Source of the DNA: an uncultured Roseburia sp. | GTDB taxonomy: Bacteria > Bacillota > Clostridia > Lachnospirales > Lachnospiraceae | Assembly: GCA_934317215.1 (NCBI GenBank) | Contig: CAKREH010000010.1 | Location: forward strand, 35,855-99,854 | DNA length: 64,000 nucleotides | Direction of reading: 5' to 3' | Shown: positions 1-9,779 of the stretch, in pieces | How positions within the stretch are numbered: position 1 is the first letter of the stretch | Layout of the letters: each line of letters starts with the position of its first letter | Program-made: the position numbers and the translations under genes | The notes under the pieces: model-generated | Told to the model about the DNA's origin: nothing | Database searches by the model: none | What the model saw: only the letters and a program-made list of their open reading frames with translations

Positions 1-762
1 ATCAACAATATCGGCAGTGGTCTTTTGCATGCGGTGGATGACAGTACGAAAAATGAGCGCATGAAAGCAGACCTGATCACGAATGTTTCACATGACATCA
101 AAACACCGCTGACCTCGATCATTAATTATGTCAATCTGATCAAACTGGAACATATTGATAATGAGCGTGTGAACGGTTATATCCAGATTTTAGACGCCAA
201 GTCGCAGCGGTTAAAACAGCTGACGGAAGATTTAGTCGAGACCTCGCGTATTACATCCGGAAATGTTAAACTGGATATGCAAAAGATTGACCTGGTAGAA
301 CTGATTTATCAGACGGCGGGTGAATTTAATGAAAAGTTTGAGGCGAAGGAACTTACAATCGTCACCAAACTCCCGAAAACGGAAGTGATGATCCTTGCGG
401 ATGGCAGACAGCTCTACCGTGTTATCGAAAACCTTTATAATAATGTTGCAAAATATGCGCTGGAAAAAACAAGGGTTTATGTGGATGTGCATGTACTGGA
501 AGAAAAAGTGACATTTTCCATCAAAAATGTTTCGGAGCGTTCCCTTGCGTTGGAAAACAGCAATGCGGGAGATCTGACAGAGCGTTTTATCCGTGGAGAT
601 GTTTCAAGAACGACAGAGGGAAGCGGACTGGGACTTTCCATTGCAAAGAGCCTGACACAGCTGATGGGCGGCATCTTTTTCATCGGAGTGGATGGAGATC
701 TGTTTAAGGCATCGATCACATTTCCGATTTATAAGGAAATAAAAGATACAGATGCTGAATAA
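1..762 (+). CDS. Sensor histidine kinase, C-terminal part (5' end outside window)
   Basis: The reading frame is open from base 1, so the gene begins upstream of the window. The H-box NVSHDIKTPLTSI puts the phosphoacceptor His codon at 91-93, followed by an HATPase_c domain whose G-box GSGLGLSIAKSL lies near the C-terminus. It autophosphorylates on His and passes phosphate to a response regulator that is not visible here. The sensing and membrane part is missing, so the signal cannot be told. The stop codon is TAA at 760-762 and no terminator hairpin follows. It could belong to an antibiotic- or envelope-sensing system of VanS type, but that is a guess. Confidence 0.9.
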   Translation: MNNIGSGLLHAVDDSTKNERMKADLITNVSHDIKTPLTSIINYVNLIKLEHIDNERVNGYIQILDAKSQRLKQLTEDLVETSRITSGNVKLDMQKIDLVELIYQTAGEFNEKFEAKELTIVTKLPKTEVMILADGRQLYRVIENLYNNVAKYALEKTRVYVDVHVLEEKVTFSIKNVSERSLALENSNAGDLTERFIRGDVSRTTEGSGLGLSIAKSLTQLMGGIFFIGVDGDLFKASITFPIYKEIKDTDAE

Positions 763-839
763 TATGGGAAATCTATAGCTGTTTGCAGTAAATGGTTTTA
801 TGCGCTTTTTAATGCTTTCGATTTAACGTGTAAAAGTAC

Positions 840-868
840 TTGATTTTTGTTGATGCGGTCTATATAAT
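840..868 (+). promoter_or_regulatory. Promoter of the hydratase gene
   Basis: A -35 TTGATT (840-845) and a -10 TATAAT (863-868) are separated by 17 bp. Transcription would start near 875. This excludes the in-frame TTG at 840 as a start codon, because that TTG is part of the -35 element. Confidence 0.75.
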
Positions 869-917
869 TTTAAACAATGAATCTAAAAGAAAACAGGGCA
901 AAAGAATGGAGGAAACC

Positions 918-3221
918 ATGAAATTATACGATAGCGGTGTATATCTTGTAAATGGAAATGAACTGGTGCCGGACGGTGCAGATGCCATCAAAGAAATCGA
1001 GGCAAAGACCGGTGCAGCGGTAAGTAAAGAGCAGGCGGCAGAAAATACGATTGCTTATGGTATCTTAAAAAATCATAATACATCCGGCAATATGGACAAA
1101 CTTCAGATCAAGTTTGACAAGCTGACATCCCACGATATCACATTCGTTGGAATTATCCAGACAGCAAGAGCATCGGGATTAGAGAAGTTCCCGATTCCGT
1201 ACGTGCTGACGAACTGCCACAACAGCCTCTGTGCAGTCGGCGGAACGATCAACGAGGATGATCATATGTTTGGGTTAACCTGTGCAAAGAAATACGGCGG
1301 AGTTTATGTACCTCCTCATCAGGCAGTCATTCATCAGTTTGCACGAGAGATGCTTGCAGCAGGCGGCGCGATGATCCTTGGTTCTGATTCCCACACACGT
1401 TACGGAGCACTTGGCACCATGGCAGTCGGTGAGGGTGGACCGGAGCTTGTAAAACAGCTTTTAAATAAAACTTATGATATCGATATGCCGGGCGTGATCG
1501 GCGTTTATCTGACAGGTACACCGATGAAAGGTGTCGGACCGCAGGATATTGCACTTGCCATTATCGGAGAAGTGTTTGATAAAGGTTATGTAAAGAATAA
1601 AGTCATGGAGTTTGTCGGACCAGGTGTTGCAAATTTAAGCGTTGATTTCCGAATCGGTGTGGACGTTATGACCACAGAGACGACATGTCTTTCTTCCATC
1701 TGGAAAACAGATGACAAAGTAAAAGAGTTTTATGCGATCCACGGCAGACCACAGGATTACAAAGAGTTGAATCCGGGCAGCGTGGCATATTATGACGGAA
1801 TGATCGAGATCGACCTTTCAAAGATCAAACCGATGATCGCAATGCCATTTCATCCGAGCAACACTTACACGATCGAAGAGTTAAATGCAAACCTGATGGA
1901 TATCTTAGACGACTGCGAGAAACGCGCAGAGGTAAGCTTTGACGGAGCAGTTAAGCTTGACTTAAAGAGCAAAGTAAGAGATGGAAAACTTTATGTAGAC
2001 CAGGGTATCATCGCAGGCTGCGCAGGCGGTGGATTTGAGAATATCTGCGATGCTGCGGATATCTTAAAGGGCGCAAGCATCGGACCGGATGAGTTTACGT
2101 TAAGCGTATATCCGGCAAGTACACCAATTTATATGGAGTTAGTAAAGAATGGTGCAGTTGCATCCCTGATGGAGACAGGTGCGATCGTTAAGACAGCATT
2201 CTGCGGACCGTGTTTTGGCGCTGGCGATACACCGGCAAACAACGCATTTTCCATCCGCCACTCCACCAGAAACTTCCCGAACCGTGAGGGCTCCAAGGTA
2301 CAGAAGGGACAGGTTGCCTCCGTTGCGCTGATGGATGCACGTTCTATTGCAGCAACAGCCGCAAACAAGGGATTTTTGACAGCCGCAACGGATGTGGATG
2401 TAAACTTTACCAGACCGAAGTACTTTTTCGATCAAAACATTTATGCAAACCGCGTCTTTGACAGCAAGGGCGTAGCAGATCCTTCCGTTGAGATCCAGTT
2501 TGGACCAAACATCAAAGACTGGCCGGCAATGAGCGCATTACCGGAAAATATGGTATTAAAAGTGGTATCTGAGATCCACGATCCGGTCACGACCACAGAC
2601 GAGCTGATCCCGTCCGGAGAGACATCCTCCTTCCGTTCCAACCCGCTTGGACTCGCAGAGTTTGCACTTTCCAGAAAAGATCCGCAGTACGTGGGCCGGG
2701 CAAAAGAGATCCAGAAAGCACAGAAAGCCTTAGAAGCCGGAAACTGCCCGTTAGAAGCAGTGGAGGAGTTAAGACCGGTTATGGATGCGATCGATAAAGC
2801 ATTTCCGGAGACAAAGTTTGAGGATAACCATTCTAATGGAGAAATCGGTTTCGGAAGTACCATCTTTGCAGTAAAACCTGGCGACGGTTCCGCGCGTGAG
2901 CAGGCTGCTTCCTGCCAGAAAGTACTTGGAGGCTGGGCAAACATTGCAAATGAGTATGCAACCAAGCGTTACCGCTCGAACCTCATCAACTGGGGTATGC
3001 TTCCGTTCATCATCCCGGAGGGCGAACTGCCGTTTAAGAATCTTGACTACTTATACATCCCGAATATCCGTAAAGCAGTCGAGGACAAACAGTCCGAGAT
3101 TACAGCGTATGTGATCAAAGATGGAAAGGCAGAAGAGTTTAAACTTGGACTTGGTGCGATGACTGATGATGAGAGAGAGATCATCTTAAAGGGCTGTCTG
3201 ATCAATTATTACAGAGGGTAA
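918..3221 (+). CDS. Aconitase-family hydratase (YbhJ-like)
   Basis: A 767-residue protein of the aconitase/isopropylmalate isomerase superfamily, which carries out 4Fe-4S-dependent dehydration/hydration of hydroxy acids. Three cysteines, C368, C429 and C432 (in GCAGGG and CGPCFG), have nearly the spacing of the cluster ligands of aconitase, and a GSDSHTRYG motif lies near residue 155. The C-terminal third is the swivel domain. The SCTNS signature of true aconitases is replaced by GCAGGG, as in the hydratase/YbhJ branch, so the substrate is uncertain; citrate or isocitrate is not assured. The start is ATG 918 with GGAGG at 908-912, after the promoter at 840-868. It appears monocistronic, with a terminator at 3241. 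Confidence 0.9.
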   Translation: MKLYDSGVYLVNGNELVPDGADAIKEIEAKTGAAVSKEQAAENTIAYGILKNHNTSGNMDKLQIKFDKLTSHDITFVGIIQTARASGLEKFPIPYVLTNCHNSLCAVGGTINEDDHMFGLTCAKKYGGVYVPPHQAVIHQFAREMLAAGGAMILGSDSHTRYGALGTMAVGEGGPELVKQLLNKTYDIDMPGVIGVYLTGTPMKGVGPQDIALAIIGEVFDKGYVKNKVMEFVGPGVANLSVDFRIGVDVMTTETTCLSSIWKTDDKVKEFYAIHGRPQDYKELNPGSVAYYDGMIEIDLSKIKPMIAMPFHPSNTYTIEELNANLMDILDDCEKRAEVSFDGAVKLDLKSKVRDGKLYVDQGIIAGCAGGGFENICDAADILKGASIGPDEFTLSVYPASTPIYMELVKNGAVASLMETGAIVKTAFCGPCFGAGDTPANNAFSIRHSTRNFPNREGSKVQKGQVASVALMDARSIAATAANKGFLTAATDVDVNFTRPKYFFDQNIYANRVFDSKGVADPSVEIQFGPNIKDWPAMSALPENMVLKVVSEIHDPVTTTDELIPSGETSSFRSNPLGLAEFALSRKDPQYVGRAKEIQKAQKALEAGNCPLEAVEELRPVMDAIDKAFPETKFEDNHSNGEIGFGSTIFAVKPGDGSAREQAASCQKVLGGWANIANEYATKRYRSNLINWGMLPFIIPEGELPFKNLDYLYIPNIRKAVEDKQSEITAYVIKDGKAEEFKLGLGAMTDDEREIILKGCLINYYRG

Positions 3222-3240
3222 AACCGCAGACTGATAGTTT

Positions 3241-3275
3241 GGGGCATCGGCGCATGAGCACCGGTGTCCCTTTTT
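3241..3275 (+). terminator. Rho-independent terminator after the hydratase
   Basis: A 10-bp stem (3241-3250 with 3261-3270, two G-U pairs) is followed by TTTTT at 3271-3275. Confidence 0.75.
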
Positions 3276-3315
3276 GCAAAGTCCAGTAATTAACAAAAAT
3301 TTCAGCAAAATCTGA

Positions 3316-3344
3316 TTGCGTTGCCTGTCTGCGAAGGTTATAAT
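3316..3344 (+). promoter_or_regulatory. Promoter of the AI-2E family gene
   Basis: TTGCGT (3316-3321), a 17-bp spacer, then TATAAT (3339-3344). The -10 box overlaps the ATG at 3343, so that ATG cannot be in the mRNA as a start; the downstream TTG at 3376 is preferred. Confidence 0.75.
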
Positions 3345-3375
3345 GAAAATATTAGATAAGACGGAGGATGGCAAT

Positions 3376-4731
3376 TTGGACGAACATGAAAAAATAAAAA
3401 AAGCAACTCAGGAAACAGAATGGGAGTTAAAACCACAGTATGTCATCATCGCACTGGTCGTATTTGTGACTTTCTGCTGCTGCATACTGTTTTTCTTTAT
3501 GATCTACCGTTACAATGGATTCACAGACTTCTGGAAGAAGCTGTCTTTGATCTTACAGCCGATCATTATCGGTGTAGTGATCGCATATCTTTTAAATCCG
3601 ATCATGAAATTTTTAGAGGGACACCTGCTTAAGTTTTTAGAGCCGCGGATGAAAAGCAAACGCAAAGCGAAAAAGACATCAAGGGGAATTGCAATTACCG
3701 GATCGCTGGTATTTTTAGTGGGAATCTGTGTGCTTTTAGTGGCGGCGATCGTTCCATCTATTTCTGCGAGTATCCAGAGTATGATCACATCGTTTCCACA
3801 GGAAGCAAAGGATCTGACGAAATGGGTAGACGAGGTGACAAACGGTGATACGGAACTTGCGTCCATGATACAGCAGGGCGTGGACAAAATAACGGATACG
3901 GTTGAGACCTTTTTTGAAGATGATATTTTTTCAAAGGTACAGACCTATCTTACATCGATCACAAGCGGTGTGATCTATGGTGTCAAATTCGTTTTAAATG
4001 TGATCGTCGGTCTGATCATTTCAGTCTATGTGATGGCAGACCAGGAACATTTTGCAGGACAGGCGAAAAAGATCGTATATGCGATGTTTAAACCGGTGCG
4101 GGCAAATGTTATCATTGATACTGTCCGTAAGAGCAATGAGATTTTCAGTGGATTTATCAGTGGTAAAATATTAGATTCGGCGATCATTGGTGTGCTCGCC
4201 TATATCGTGCTTGCAATCATGAAGATGCCGGATACGGTGTTAGTTGCCGTGATCATCGGTGTCACCAATGTTATACCGTTTTTCGGCCCATTTATCGGTG
4301 CGGTGCCGTCCTTTATCATTATTGTGCTGCAGAATCCGATACAGGGATTATATTTCCTGATCTTTATCGTTGTTTTACAGCAAATCGACGGAAATATCAT
4401 TGGGCCGAAGATACTTGGAAGCTCTACCGGATTATCGGCATTCTGGGTTGTGTTTGCAATTCTGGTATTTGGCGGATTATGGGGATTCCCGGGAATGCTG
4501 CTCGGTGTGCCGCTTATGGCAGTGATCTATTATGTTGCACAGAAAACGGTATCTTATTTCTTAAAGAAGCGTGGACTTACAACAGATACACTGGCATATG
4601 TATATCTGACCAAAGTTGACAAGGAGAGTAATCAGCCTGTTTATGATAAAAATCCGTCAAAAAAAGAGTTGAAAAAACATCATGGAAAACATGTCGGAGA
4701 ATCCGTAGAAGAGAGTAAAAAAGAAGAATAA
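3376..4731 (+). CDS. AI-2E family transporter (permease)
   Basis: A 451-residue polytopic membrane protein of the AI-2E/PerM (YdiK, TqsA-like) family. Several hydrophobic segments are visible, with a long soluble insert around residues 130-190, and the family core follows (segments with PFFGPFIGAVPS and the C-terminal GFPGMLLGVPLMAVIYY). Family members export small molecules or ions; the substrate is not predictable from sequence. The tail of about 60 residues is charged and lysine/glutamate-rich. The start is TTG 3376 with GGAGG at 3363-3367. The upstream ATG (3343) is rejected because the promoter -10 overlaps it. A strong terminator follows. Confidence 0.88.
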   Translation: MDEHEKIKKATQETEWELKPQYVIIALVVFVTFCCCILFFFMIYRYNGFTDFWKKLSLILQPIIIGVVIAYLLNPIMKFLEGHLLKFLEPRMKSKRKAKKTSRGIAITGSLVFLVGICVLLVAAIVPSISASIQSMITSFPQEAKDLTKWVDEVTNGDTELASMIQQGVDKITDTVETFFEDDIFSKVQTYLTSITSGVIYGVKFVLNVIVGLIISVYVMADQEHFAGQAKKIVYAMFKPVRANVIIDTVRKSNEIFSGFISGKILDSAIIGVLAYIVLAIMKMPDTVLVAVIIGVTNVIPFFGPFIGAVPSFIIIVLQNPIQGLYFLIFIVVLQQIDGNIIGPKILGSSTGLSAFWVVFAILVFGGLWGFPGMLLGVPLMAVIYYVAQKTVSYFLKKRGLTTDTLAYVYLTKVDKESNQPVYDKNPSKKELKKHHGKHVGESVEESKKEE

Positions 4732-4743
4732 GATCAATGACAG

Positions 4744-4780
4744 AAAAGAGGGTATGGCAGACTGCAAACCCTCTTTTTTT
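4744..4780 (+). terminator. Rho-independent terminator
   Basis: AAAAGAGGGT (4744-4753) pairs with ACCCTCTTTT, with a T-run to 4780. The A-rich left arm would let it work in both directions. Confidence 0.85.
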
Positions 4781-4814
4781 GCCGTATCATGACATTTTTT
4801 TCTAAGATTAAATT

Positions 4815-4843
4815 TTGACATCTATATGTGCGTATGATAAACT
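4815..4843 (+). promoter_or_regulatory. Promoter of the TPR-AAA gene
   Basis: A perfect TTGACA (4815-4820), a 17-bp spacer, then TAAACT (4838-4843). Confidence 0.65.
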
Positions 4844-4892
4844 AAGAACAAAAGAAGCAGCAAAAGAATAGCGCGTTCTGAGGTGGCATAAT

Positions 4893-7592
4893 TTGGATAA
4901 ATATGAATATAAATTAAAGCTGGATCAGATGAAATCACTGACTGCCGAACATAATTATGAAAAGGCAGCAGAGATAGCTGATACGATCAACTGGAATAAA
5001 ATAAAAAATGTAAATGCACTTGTAAAAGTTGGAGAAATTTATGAGAATACCGGTCGTCTGGAGGACAGCCGTGAAGTTTTGCTTATGGCATATGACAGAT
5101 CGCCAATTGGAAGGATGATTATTTTTCGCCTGGCAAAAGTTGCAGTCAAAATGAAGAATTTTGATGAGGCAAAAGATTATTATCAGGAATTCGTGGAGAT
5201 CGCACCGCATGATAATTTAAAATATGTGCTGAAATATGAGATCTGCAAAGCGCAGGGGGCAAATATAGAGACTCTGATCGGAATTTTAGAGGAGTTAAAG
5301 GAGCAGGAATATACCGAAGAATGGGCATTTGAACTTGCATGTCTGTACCATAAAGCGGGTATGGCAGATAAGTGTGTGGAGGCATGTGATGAGCTGGTTC
5401 TGTGGTTTGGAGAAGGTCCATATGTGGAGCGTGCCTTAGAGCTGAAGATGATCTATCAGCCATTAAATAAACAGCAGGAAGAAAAGTACCGCAAATTTTG
5501 CCAGAAACGCGAAGGTGTTGTTGAAGTAAGACCGGAGGAGGAACTTGACTCAGGTGAGATTGTAAATGAAACAGTACAGATACCGGATGTGAAACTTTCA
5601 CCGGAGCGGTTTAATACACAGAATCTGCAGGAAGAACTGCAAAAGAGCATGCAGCAGATCATGCAGGCAACTGAAAAAGAAACTGTTACAGACAGTATGG
5701 ACAATATCAAAAAGCTTGTGGAGGAAATTCCATATCTGCAGTTTCCGAAAGAAGAACCTGTTCCATCTGGGGAAGATGAAAATACGCTGGAACATATAGA
5801 GACGGATCATGAGATTGATGACTCGTTAAAGATCAATTTTAAGGAGCTGCTTGCGGAAGAACATGATGGACAGATTGGGATGTATATGCCGGAAAAAACG
5901 GCGTTAGAGCATCAGATCACAGGTCAGATGAGCATTGAAGAAGTGCTTGCCGAGTGGGAAAAGACAAGATATGCTGCTGAAGTTGCATTAGAAGATGCAA
6001 AACAGCGCAGACTTGAATCTGCGAAGGCACGTGCCTTACAGGAAGCAGAAGAGATCATGGGACGCCTTGCAGATATTATTCCAAAACTTGATGCAGGCAT
6101 TGCTCCCAAAGATATACTGCAGGATCAGTACCTGGAAGGCAAGCCGCTGGAAAATGACAGGGCGGCAGCTATGGTTGCAAACATGAACCAGATCTTACAG
6201 GAAGAGATTGACCGGATTTCGACAGAGACGGCGGATATCGATAAACAGCTTGCAGAGGCAGCCGGAACAGCAGCACCTGCAACAGAAGTGGAGCCGGCAG
6301 CTTCAATGAGAGAGACCTCTGAGTCAGGAGTAAATGCAGCGGAGTTTGCAGAAGAAGTATCCGGAATGCTTCAGGGAACCGAAGATGTGGAAAGTGCAGA
6401 TTTCTCTGCTGAAAATACGGTAGAGGAAGTCTCGGCTGTCCGTGCAGAGAAGATGCCGGCAGAGGATGATTCAGATATCCGTGCAGAGAAGATGCCGACG
6501 GGGAATGATTCAGATATCCGTGCAGAGAAGATGCCGACGGGGGATGATTCAGATATCCGTGCAGAGAAAACATCCGAAGAAGATGATTACGACATAGTTA
6601 CTGCAGACACGATAGATCTTGGTAAAGTGGTAACGGAGCAGGCGTTGACCGAAGCGGCAGGACATATTACTGCTACGGAAAGCATTGCGGAAGATATCAC
6701 ACAGAAAGAACTGGCTGACAACACGGCAGTTGAAGTAACGAAAGAGGTTCTTAAGAAAGAGGATCGGGTGGAGAGAATCCTTCCTGAGATCACAGAGCCT
6801 GAGGATGAAACAGGGTTTGAGGCAATTACATCACTGAGTGAAGAGCTGCGGGGGATATTTACCTATTTCATTTCGATCAAGGGAATGGAAGAACAGCTTT
6901 GTCAGGCACTTACGGGTGCGGCAAGGCATCTGATGACAGGAAAGGATGCTTCTATCGGGAATATGGTCATCCAGGGTGGCAGTGGAAGTGGAAAAACAGT
7001 CCTTGCGACGGCAATGGTAAAGGCACTTCAGAAAGAAACAGGGAAACCGAAAGGAAAGGTCGGAAAGATCACAGCTTCCACACTGAATAAAAAGGATGTT
7101 GCATCTCTGCTAAAGAAGATTTCCGGGGGATGTCTGATCATAGAGAAAGCCGGAGATATTTCCAAAGAAACAGCAGTCCGGCTGTCACTTCTTCTGAAAA
7201 GTGATACAAGCGGATTATTTGTCATTATGGAAGACACATACCGTGGAATCGAGAAGGCACTCGGCAGGGATGAAGGATTGGCTTCCCGTTTTTCGGAGAA
7301 GATCAATATCCCGATATTTACCAGTGATGAGCTTGTTTCATTTGCAAAAGCATATGCAAACGAACTCGGGTATGCGATAGATGAGATGGGTATCCTGGCA
7401 CTTTACAACAGTATCAGCAATATACAGAAATACGACAGGGCAACAACACTCACAGAGGTAAAGGAAATTGTGGACGATGCGATCCGTAAATCTGAAAAGG
7501 GTGGTTTACGGAAAGCATTTAGTATCATTACGTCCAGAAGATATGATGATGAAGATTATGTGATTCTTCGCGAAAAGGATTTTGGAATCTAA
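4893..7592 (+). CDS. TPR protein with C-terminal AAA-type ATPase domain
   Basis: A large (899-residue) cytoplasmic protein with no signal peptide. Residues 1-210 are helical TPR-like repeats. Residues about 210-515 are acidic and helical, with a probable coiled coil around 350-390. Residues about 517-568 hold four tandem 13-residue repeats (core RAEKMP..DDSDI). Residues about 650-880 form a P-loop ATPase domain with Walker A GGSGSGKT (695-702) and a Walker B-like GGCLIIEKA. The architecture suggests an assembly or remodelling ATPase that docks partners through its TPRs; the partner is unknown. The start is TTG 4893 with GAGGTGG upstream. glgB follows after 47 bp, but an internal promoter is visible there. 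Confidence 0.75.
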   Translation: MDKYEYKLKLDQMKSLTAEHNYEKAAEIADTINWNKIKNVNALVKVGEIYENTGRLEDSREVLLMAYDRSPIGRMIIFRLAKVAVKMKNFDEAKDYYQEFVEIAPHDNLKYVLKYEICKAQGANIETLIGILEELKEQEYTEEWAFELACLYHKAGMADKCVEACDELVLWFGEGPYVERALELKMIYQPLNKQQEEKYRKFCQKREGVVEVRPEEELDSGEIVNETVQIPDVKLSPERFNTQNLQEELQKSMQQIMQATEKETVTDSMDNIKKLVEEIPYLQFPKEEPVPSGEDENTLEHIETDHEIDDSLKINFKELLAEEHDGQIGMYMPEKTALEHQITGQMSIEEVLAEWEKTRYAAEVALEDAKQRRLESAKARALQEAEEIMGRLADIIPKLDAGIAPKDILQDQYLEGKPLENDRAAAMVANMNQILQEEIDRISTETADIDKQLAEAAGTAAPATEVEPAASMRETSESGVNAAEFAEEVSGMLQGTEDVESADFSAENTVEEVSAVRAEKMPAEDDSDIRAEKMPTGNDSDIRAEKMPTGDDSDIRAEKTSEEDDYDIVTADTIDLGKVVTEQALTEAAGHITATESIAEDITQKELADNTAVEVTKEVLKKEDRVERILPEITEPEDETGFEAITSLSEELRGIFTYFISIKGMEEQLCQALTGAARHLMTGKDASIGNMVIQGGSGSGKTVLATAMVKALQKETGKPKGKVGKITASTLNKKDVASLLKKISGGCLIIEKAGDISKETAVRLSLLLKSDTSGLFVIMEDTYRGIEKALGRDEGLASRFSEKINIPIFTSDELVSFAKAYANELGYAIDEMGILALYNSISNIQKYDRATTLTEVKEIVDDAIRKSEKGGLRKAFSIITSRRYDDEDYVILREKDFGI
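6441..6596 (+). repeat. Tandem 39-bp repeat inside the TPR-AAA gene (4 copies)
   Basis: Four in-frame 39-bp units start at 6441, 6480, 6519 and 6558. Copies 2 and 3 are nearly identical at the DNA level, which implies recent slippage or duplication. They lie in the linker between the TPR/coiled-coil part and the ATPase domain. Confidence 0.9.
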
Positions 7593-7609
7593 AATATACA
7601 GGCTATAAT
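7582..7609 (+). promoter_or_regulatory. Promoter of glgB
   Basis: TTGGAA (7582-7587), 16 bp, TATAAT (7604-7609). The -35 lies in the last codons of the preceding gene. Confidence 0.55.
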
Positions 7610-7639
7610 CAAGACATAAAAATAAAGGGGTGTAAGGGT

Positions 7640-9538
7640 ATGGCTAATTTTTCAGAGTTGGATCGCTATTTATTTGGACAGGCGACGCATTACGAGATTT
7701 ACCGAAAACTGGGGGCTCATTTTACGGATCAATATGGAATCCGTGGAGTATGTTTTGATGTGTGGGCTCCAAATGCTGAAAGAATCTGGGTGATCGGTTC
7801 TTTTAACGGATGGGATGAGACGGCAGATGAAATGACAAGGCTAGAACCGGATACCATGGGAATATTTGAATTATTTATTCCTGGTATTGAGGAAGGTGCA
7901 TTGTATAAGTATCTGATCGAGACAAAAGATGGAAAACGGCTTTACAAGGCGGATCCATATGCAAATTATGCGGAACTTCGTCCGGGAACGGCATCTGCTG
8001 TCACAGATATAGAACATTTTAAATGGACCGATGAAAAATGGATGGAAGAGCGTGCAAAGACCAAAGATGTCTATGCAAAACCGATGGCAATCTATGAAGT
8101 ACATCCGGGATCATGGATGCGTCATCCGGGCAAAGAGGATGATGGATTTTACAGCTACAGGGATCTTGTTAAATATCTGATCCCGTATGTGAAAGAGATG
8201 GGATATACACATATTGAACTGATGGGTATTTCTGAGTATCCGTTCGACGGTTCCTGGGGATATCAGGTGACCGGTTATTATGCACCGACCTCCCGTTATG
8301 GAACGCCGCAGGACTTTGCATATTTTATCAATGAATGTCACAAACATAAGATCAGCGTGATTTTAGACTGGGTGCCGGCGCATTTTCCGAAAGATGCACA
8401 TGGACTGGCTGAGTTTGATGGAACCTGTTTATACGAATATGCGGATCCAAGAAAAGGAGAACATCCGGACTGGGGTACAAAGATATTTGATTACGGTAAG
8501 AATGAAGTTAAGAATTTCCTGATCGGCAGTGCATTGATGTGGATTGAGCATTATCATATTGACGGACTGCGTGTGGATGCAGTGGCATCCATGTTATACC
8601 TGGATTATGGAAAACAGCCGGGACAGTGGATTCCGAATAAATATGGTGATAATAAGAATCTTGAGGCAGTGGAGTTCTTTAAGCATGTCAATACACTGAT
8701 CCTTGGAAGAAACCCGGGAGCAGTCATGATCGCTGAAGAGTCTACGGCATGGCCCAAAGTGACTGGCCGTGTGGAAGATGACGGACTGAATTTCAGTTAT
8801 AAATGGAATATGGGATGGATGCATGATTTCCTGGATTATATGAAACTTGATCCGTATTTCCGCAAGGATAATCACCACAAAATGACTTTTGCCATGAGTT
8901 ATAACGAGAGTGAGAAATACATTCTTGTGCTTTCCCATGACGAAGTGGTACATCTGAAATGTTCCATGATCAATAAGATGCCGGGCGAGATGGAAGATAA
9001 ATTTAAAAATCTGATGGTCGGCTATGCATTTATGATGGGACATCCTGGCAAAAAACTTTTGTTTATGGGACAGGAATTTGCACAGCTTCAGGAGTGGAGT
9101 GAGGCGAGAGAATTAGACTGGTATCTGCTGGAAAACCCGGATCATAAGCATATGCAGAACTGGGTAAAGAAATTATTACATATTTATCAGAAAAATCCGG
9201 CGCTCTATGAACTTGACAGCAGCTGGGGTGGATTTGAATGGATCAATGCAAATGATGCTGAGCGCAGTATTTTCAGCTTTATCAGAAAGAGCAAAGACGG
9301 AAAGAATAATCTGCTTTTTGTATGCAATTTTACACCGGTGGAACGCAGCGACTACCGCGTAGGCGTACCAAAACACAAGACTTATAAACTGATTTTAAAC
9401 AGTGACGATGCAGAATTTGGCGGAAGCGGCAAAGAGCGTCCGGTAAATTATAAATCTGTGTCGAAGGAATGTGATGGAAGACCATACTCGTTTGCATATC
9501 CGCTTCCGGGCTTTGGTGTGGCAGTATTCCGCTATTAA
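7640..9538 (+). CDS. glgB: 1,4-alpha-glucan branching enzyme
   Basis: A 632-residue GH13 enzyme that introduces alpha-1,6 branches into glycogen. An N-terminal CBM48 domain (about residues 20-120) is followed by the (beta/alpha)8 barrel with nucleophile D313 (GLRVDAV), acid/base E366 (IAEES) and transition-state D434 (LSHDEVVH), then the C-terminal all-beta domain. It is shorter than the proteobacterial enzyme because it lacks the extra N1 domain. The start is ATG 7640 after an AAGGGG-type site. No other glg genes are adjacent, so glycogen synthesis genes must lie elsewhere. Confidence 0.93.
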   Translation: MANFSELDRYLFGQATHYEIYRKLGAHFTDQYGIRGVCFDVWAPNAERIWVIGSFNGWDETADEMTRLEPDTMGIFELFIPGIEEGALYKYLIETKDGKRLYKADPYANYAELRPGTASAVTDIEHFKWTDEKWMEERAKTKDVYAKPMAIYEVHPGSWMRHPGKEDDGFYSYRDLVKYLIPYVKEMGYTHIELMGISEYPFDGSWGYQVTGYYAPTSRYGTPQDFAYFINECHKHKISVILDWVPAHFPKDAHGLAEFDGTCLYEYADPRKGEHPDWGTKIFDYGKNEVKNFLIGSALMWIEHYHIDGLRVDAVASMLYLDYGKQPGQWIPNKYGDNKNLEAVEFFKHVNTLILGRNPGAVMIAEESTAWPKVTGRVEDDGLNFSYKWNMGWMHDFLDYMKLDPYFRKDNHHKMTFAMSYNESEKYILVLSHDEVVHLKCSMINKMPGEMEDKFKNLMVGYAFMMGHPGKKLLFMGQEFAQLQEWSEARELDWYLLENPDHKHMQNWVKKLLHIYQKNPALYELDSSWGGFEWINANDAERSIFSFIRKSKDGKNNLLFVCNFTPVERSDYRVGVPKHKTYKLILNSDDAEFGGSGKERPVNYKSVSKECDGRPYSFAYPLPGFGVAVFRY

Positions 9539-9585
9539 GAACTGTATAAAATAGCAGGACGGCACTTGGAATTACATTGAAAAAC

Positions 9586-9613
9586 TTAATAAAAATGCTG
9601 ATGTATCCGATAT
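9586..9613 (+). promoter_or_regulatory. Sigma-28-like (flagellar) promoter of the 1146-residue gene
   Basis: TCCGATAT (9606-9613) resembles the sigma-D/FliA -10 (GCCGATAT), with TTAA 16 bp upstream (9586-9589). The 11-mer CCGATATATAC (9607-9617) recurs exactly at the flagellin promoter (20148-20158). The site sits in a palindrome (GCTGATGTAT...ATACATCAGC), so a hairpin reading is also possible. Confidence 0.6.
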
Positions 9614-9779
9614 ATACATCAGCTGTGGATGGCGCAGATATTTCAGGGAAGTGAAAGTATGCGCCATTCTTTTGTCCTGCCAGAACCGGATATAACGGAA
9701 TGAAGCAGAAGACAGGGCGCAGCGAATGAATTTGTACAGGTCAGTATGAAATAACAGAAATGACAAGGAGAGCCGGATC

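Noticed and set aside
840..917. N-terminal extension of the hydratase from TTG 840
   Set aside because: The TTG belongs to the -35 box of the gene's promoter, and ATG 918 has an ideal GGAGG.
3316..3375. N-terminal extension of the AI-2E family protein from 3316 or 3343
   Set aside because: The -35/-10 elements cover these codons; TTG 3376 follows GGAGG.
6169..6573. Antisense open frame with repeated LHGYLNH units
   Set aside because: It is the mirror of the sense tandem repeats in the TPR-AAA gene and has no ribosome site.
9597..9628. Rho-independent terminator after glgB
   Set aside because: The palindrome at 9597-9623 has no T-run; its loop carries the sigma-28-like -10 instead.
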